Origin: Cycas panzhihuaensis
Lineage: Eukaryota > Cycadophyta
Length of the DNA stretch: 64,000 nt
Reading direction: 5' to 3'
NCBI GenBank assembly: GCA_023213395.1
Contig: CM041465.1
Span: 128,099,741 to 128,163,740 of the forward strand
Shown one piece after another: positions 59,391-64,000 of this stretch. The notes under the pieces were generated by a model, which searched no databases, was not told the DNA's origin, and saw nothing but the letters and a program-made list of their open reading frames with translations. Every line of letters starts with the position of its first letter. Within the stretch, counting starts at the first letter, position 1. The translations under genes were made by a program, and so were the position numbers.

Positions 59391-62084
59391 GCGCGTCTAT
59401 GGGATAGCTACCTAACAAAATAGGTATGGTAAGAGCGGGTGATAATATGATCAAGGAAGAGACCTATAAGTAAGGTAATGCCCACGCAGGGTGCCCTGTG
59501 CGCCAGAGCGCGAGTTTGAGACCTGTAATGGAATGTGGCTACCAAAGGATGATCCCCCACCACTTCGAACAAGAGGTGAGGAGGCGTAGGGTTAGCCTAG
59601 GTTGACCTAAGGGAAGGATCCTCCCACCCTTGGATGGCCGAAAGGGGAAGGAGAGGAACCTTCAAGGGTTTCCCTAAAGCAATGGGCAATGAAGGAGGAT
59701 AGGCAAGCGGCTGGCCTATAGGCGGGGTCACTTTGGTTATCCGGCGAAGCGGGGGAACCAAATGAAAGTAAGAGGCATGACCCAAGAAGATGGATCAAGG
59801 TATGCCTAAGCAAACTAACCAGGCACACGAGTAATACGGAGGGCAAGAAGCTTGCACGGCTAAGAAAAAGAGGAAAGGTAAAAAGAAGCTGTTCCTATGA
59901 CCTTTCCCTATGAATAACAGAGGTGCATACAATAAAACAAATAAAGCATGAATCGAAAGCAAAGTTAAGTTTCACTTTTGATCTCCAATGAGTTAATTAC
60001 TAAAAAGGAATTCAAAAGGAAAGAGTAGTAGGGTGGAGTGAGGCGTGCACCTGGACCAGGGGCGTGCATGACGAGGGGCCTCCCGACGGACGCCAAACTA
60101 CTCCACGAGGTGCATCAGATGTGAAGCGTCGCGGTGGATTGGAAGAGGGGCTCCCTTACCTTCCCTAGAAAAATACTAAATATAATGCCAAGGAAAGAAA
60201 GGGACTAAATACTAGTGACTGAAGAAGTATGAAAGTACAATATGTGTAAGAGCACTTACCGGCAATGGAACGAGCGGAAAATACCTTTTACGCTCTCCAA
60301 GCACCTGCAAGAAACGACGACCTCCCCCTTTCCGGAGAAAGGGTACTAACATGCAATGACGAGATCCTAACAATATATGTCTATGTAATACAAATATAAA
60401 TTTCAACACATATATGTTAGCGCCAATACAATGATGATAATATATGAAAGAGGACAACTGAAGCGAAAGGAAGGTAACCGATAAGCCTCAGACTGGCCCA
60501 CCTCCCGCAAAGAACACCCTAACCTCCCCCCAAAAGCCACAAGGCAGTGAGGGTAAGGCCAAGGAAGATGGTTGGAAATAGTAACAAGGAGGTGAAGAGG
60601 AGCCAGAGAAGACTTACGGCGAACCAGAATCCTATGAAGAGCAAACCGAGCTGCCAGGAGAAAAGTTGGACAAGAACAAGCGGTTGGGACTTATGTGAGT
60701 CACCCGGACCTAAGCCTAAGCCCTCAAACCAGCACTGCAACGTGTGACGGCACTGATTTCAGCAGCTAAGAGAGGGCCAAAAAACCCTTGTTTAAGTGCC
60801 AAGGACAACACGAGGCAAGAGGGAAGATTTGAGGGGCTTAAAGCCACTTGAGGAGCATGGAAGGTGGTGCGGAATCCACCCAGCTCCTTCCTAAACCCTA
60901 TGCCAATCCTCAGTACCACTGCCTTGAGTAACAAACGCAGGTGAAAGGCACTAAAATAGAGGTGGAACATCCCAATGTAAAGAGGAGAACAAGCCTTACA
61001 AAGACAACAAAGAAATAAGCAAGATAGGGCATCAATAGCACAAGAGAAACAACTCAAATCAATGAATACCTAAATGAAAGAGGAGAGGTGCTTGCCTCAG
61101 CCAAGGGCTGGTAAGGAGAGGTTAAGAAATCAGCCCAGAACTCTGGTGTAGTAGGTTTGGGGCCCTGCTAATGAAGTTGGAAGGAGAACACCTGCACTTG
61201 GAACACTTGAAGACTGCCCGGGGCAAGAATCTACTGAAATCTCTCCAAGGTGTGTGAGGGGCTGGGAAGATGTCCTAGCCACACCGAAGGAGAGCTGGGT
61301 GCTGTAGGAGAGACGCAGGTCCTGTGGTAGCAGTAGGGCAGTAGAGAAGAGCAGAGCACAGCGTCGTTTCCTTGAGCAGCAATCCAAAAAGTGAGCCAAA
61401 AGTTCTTAAAAATGAGTAAAAGTGACTTAAGTACCTAACCCAAACCCTAAAGTGAGTGATTAGGGCGCGGCTGGGAGCGAGTTAAGTCATGAGACACGTG
61501 GAAGTTTTGCAATAAATGTGAAATTTCCATGGCGGATTTTAAAAAATAAGTTAGAATAGTCATACCACCGCAAAATCTGCGATACCATGGATATTCTGGC
61601 AGTACCGCGAAAATCTCAGCAGTACAAACCTAGAGATAAAAACAGGCCCAGCCAGCCAGCCTAGGCTATGGGCAGATGACAAAAAGGACTAATCAGGGGC
61701 AGAGACACCTACCTGGGGGCAAACAAGCCAACAAATGGGTCCAAAAGAGCAAAAATAGGGCTCAAACGGTGTGGCAAGTCAACCAAACGATGACGGGTCG
61801 TCACACGGGCAGAGGTGGGGCAAGCCAAGTGGATCATGGAGCGAGGAGGGCAGAATGCAGGAAGTGGAGTAGCCACGAGGGTGCCACACTCGCTGGGAGT
61901 GTGCCCCTGCTATAGTCGTCATAGGCTAAAATAAGTGTAGATGAAGATAACGTCGTCTACAAAGCCACAAACATGCAGACATATGAGCAAACACCCATCA
62001 GAAGAAAGTAATGACGAGGTGAGAAACATACCTATACTTACCTGAGTCAGTGATTCCGTATCTATTCCTGGAAGCTGGGAAACA
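59391..62084 (-). other. GC-rich segment, possibly a long LTR of a Tat-type element
   Basis: The base composition changes sharply at about 59390, inside the copia integrase, so this was inserted there. No protein family is recognised in it; open frames up to about 110 codons exist on both strands and look like by-products of GC content. A minus-strand run tcaagggggtag stands at 62085-62096 and is followed by TGTTTCCC (62084-62077), which would fit a polypurine tract and LTR start. The far end near 59393 (gcgca) is not a convincing LTR end. The call is tentative. Confidence 0.3.
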
Positions 62085-62509
62085 CTACCCCCTTGACAGC
62101 AGAGCCTCGCCACTCGGAAGCCTGGTGCGATGGCGAATGCTGGCAACACAACTGTTAGTAGCACATGTGTATATAGATATATCAATCAAGATCATAACAG
62201 TAGGCAAGGGTGCCGGCGAGTGTCATGGCGGAACGCATGGATACGAAAGCAGCGGTGGAGATATATAGGGGCTGCCTATGAGCCACCTAAAAACTGACTG
62301 GAAGAATGAAGAAGGCGAGGGGGCTGCCCCCACCACAAAAGGTGCAGAAAGACGTGCATAATCAAGTGAAAGAGCAAACAAAGGGTAGGCGCCATAGTTT
62401 TACCTCATTAGCAGCCAGGTTTCAGAGGTGCGAACGGGTTGCAAAGCAAAGTGATAGACAATGTAGGGCTTGGGTGACGGGAAGGCCAGACAAGCCTCAG
62501 GGATAGTCA

Positions 62510-62917
62510 ACAAGGAGAGGGAGGCGCCGCTTAAGGATGAGGTGAACGAGACTATCTGCCTCAGCGTTGAGGGCCCGAGGGATATGCTAGATATCGACGG
62601 AAGAGAAATAGGCCAAGAGAGATCTAGTTGTAGAAGCAAGAGTCCTCAAGTGAGGGCATCACACCTGGTAAACTTGGGTGAGATGAGACACCACAACTTG
62701 AGAGTCGTAAAGCAAAACGATAGGTCCGCGATGGAAACAGAGAGCATCGGTAAGGGCTTCAATAACGACTATATACTCGGCTTCATTGTTAGTAGCCTCT
62801 AAGAGGAAGATCCCAGAGCGGAGAAGATTGTGTCCAGAAGGGCTGCAGAGAATCCATGCGAAGGTCGAGGTTCTGCATGGCTTCCACCATCGGTAAAGAT
62901 GTAGATGGACATGGGTG
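62510..62917 (-). pseudogene. RNase H domain (RVT_3-like, second RNase H of Tat-type gypsy or LINE)
   Basis: The minus strand encodes an RNase H of the plant/archaeal-like kind. 'IYIFTDGGSHAEP' at about 62880-62915 carries the first catalytic Asp, and 'EATNNEAEYIVVIEAL' near 62760-62800 the catalytic Glu. 'LLYDSQVVVSHLTQVYQV' near 62670-62730 carries the next Asp, and 'HIPRALNAEADSLVHLI' near 62530-62590 the last Asp. A one-base shift lies between the first two motifs, and two stops fall in the last third. All four metal-binding positions are still visible. In Tat-type gypsy elements this domain lies between RT-RNase H and integrase; in some plant LINEs it is C-terminal. No RT or integrase was found next to it. 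Confidence 0.75.
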
Positions 62918-64000
62918 ACACAAAATCCTGATAGTCAATAGATAATAAAATGAACACTCAAAAGGCAAGTAAAAAGTGGCTGTGAAGGGTAGGAGGACCT
63001 AGCAATGAGGTTACCCAGGGTAAGAGCGAGCAGTCTGATCACCGACAGAGAGTGGTCGGAGGAAAAAGCCTCCTTAAGGGCCAAAAGGTCGCTTAGGAAA
63101 GTGAAACGTGCCCCCGGGCGGGGCAGCATTCCCTTTGGGAACCCCAAGAGCGAGAAAGAACTACAGAAATGAGTCCAGGGTGACGAAACGAGCCAAACGA
63201 GTATAAACTCGGGCATGCACGGGAGTGGCACGTAAAACGAGATGGAAAGGCCTAAGGAGAAAGGGTGCAAAAATGAGGCACCATAAATGCGCCTGTGAGA
63301 AATTGCAAAAAGGGTGTCAAGAGAGCACAAAGAGCGATAGGGCCAGAAGGCAAAGGCAAACAAGGGAACGGGACGGTCCCAACGGCTGTCACAGGGCCAG
63401 AAAAGGGAGAAGTGCCCGTTGGGGCCCCTGCCTATATAAGGAAATCGAATGGAAAATGGATTCATTTTCACCAGCTCTCGTGTGAAACCAGTGCCATTCC
63501 CTTACGCAGTGGAGTACCACCCAACTTCGGAGGCATGCAGGGAGAGATCAGATCGTTGGATCGGGGATTAGAGAGAGCCACTGGGATTGACAGGACGAGA
63601 TGGCGACAGCGAGACCAGATCCAGTGAGTGGATATCACTAAATCCAACTCGTTTTGAAGTTCAAAATTAATTAGTTTTTAAGGTTTTCATGTGGCTTTAG
63701 TGCCCTCTATGGGCAACCGGAGGTCTCTTGGAGTTTGAGTCAGACCCAGAAAGAGGCGGGGACCTGGGCATTAGGGAGCCCTGGTCCCGGTGGGCCCCAC
63801 GGGGTCCACTAGAAGAATTTTTAGTTTTCAGGGCGGAAATCCCTTTTGGGGATCGTGCTCGTACTGCAGTAATAATCACGGTGCCGCAATCATTACCGTG
63901 GGACCCGTGCTAAACCTAGTGGTACTGCTAAGTTTGGCACGGTACGAAGGCTGAAAAGGACAAAAATACATACAAGGGCCAAGGGAGCCCCAAATCTTAG
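62918..64000. other. GC-rich flank of the RNase H fragment
   Basis: No protein is recognised with confidence. A 178-codon minus-strand frame (62935-63471) is open but shows no known motif and may be chance in GC-rich DNA. A TATA-like tatataag on the plus strand at about 63432 is followed by a gene-start-like stretch, but an element promoter is as likely. At 63881-63900 there is a 6-bp inverted repeat, cacggt...accgtg. Confidence 0.3.

Noticed and set aside
59597-61399. Several 60-113 codon minus-strand frames
   Set aside because: Pro/Leu/Ser-rich with no motif and no consistent frame; probably noncoding GC-rich sequence.
62935-63471. 178-codon minus-strand frame as a gene
   Set aside because: No recognisable domain, biased composition and an overlapping open frame on the other strand; GC-rich DNA gives such frames by chance. 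Left undecided in the feature text.
1-64000. tRNA, rRNA, CRISPR array, bacterial operon or riboswitch
   Set aside because: None was seen; the content is plant nuclear retrotransposon DNA, and the tRNA-like words are primer-binding sites.

Overview
This is a gene-poor, AT-rich stretch of a large plant nuclear genome, filled with old, nested retrotransposons. No intact host gene is recognised. The only recognisable proteins are retroelement domains: plant LINE ORF1 and endonuclease, Ty1/copia gag-pol, Ty3/gypsy pol, and an extra RNase H. All are broken by stops and frameshifts, many at former Trp, Gln or Arg codons, as expected from long-term cytosine deamination. Such old, unpurged nesting fits a large land-plant genome, perhaps a gymnosperm, but the window does not name a species.

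Layout. 1-2251: minus-strand LINE (start of ORF2, ORF1, leader). 2252-4015: deletion-derived copia (minus). 4016-4975: tail and 3' LTR of another copia (plus). 4976-15699: block A, made of a gypsy RT fragment, a 2.6-kb LTR element without pol, an unrecognised promoter-plus-ORF segment (9471-9942), and a long noncoding part ending in a palindromic tandem array and an LTR copy. That LTR is split by a solo LTR (15700-16188). 16397-24750: a gypsy element (minus), split by a second copy of the deletion-derived copia (19253-21049). 24496-56278: block B, a second copy of block A in the same orientation. It is interrupted by a 13-kb copia (26766-39728), which itself holds a 5.3-kb copia (29457-34766), and by an 8.1-kb copia (46100-54236). 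56570-59390: 3' half of one more copia (minus). 59391-64000: a sharply more GC-rich segment with an RNase H fragment of the kind carried by Tat-type gypsy elements and some plant LINEs.

Because blocks A and B are copies, A gives the empty site for two insertions in B. Both can be placed to the base with 5-bp target duplications (agaag, mutated to aaaag on one side; atatt). This gives a relative order: block formation and duplication first, then the two copia insertions into B, then the inner copia.

The most unusual content is the duplicated TATA-plus-ORF segment (open in A, broken in B), the palindromic array kept in both blocks, the gag to RNase H copia derivative present twice, and the GC-rich right end. 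All coordinates of degraded domains are approximate; LTR ends and target-site duplications were read directly.
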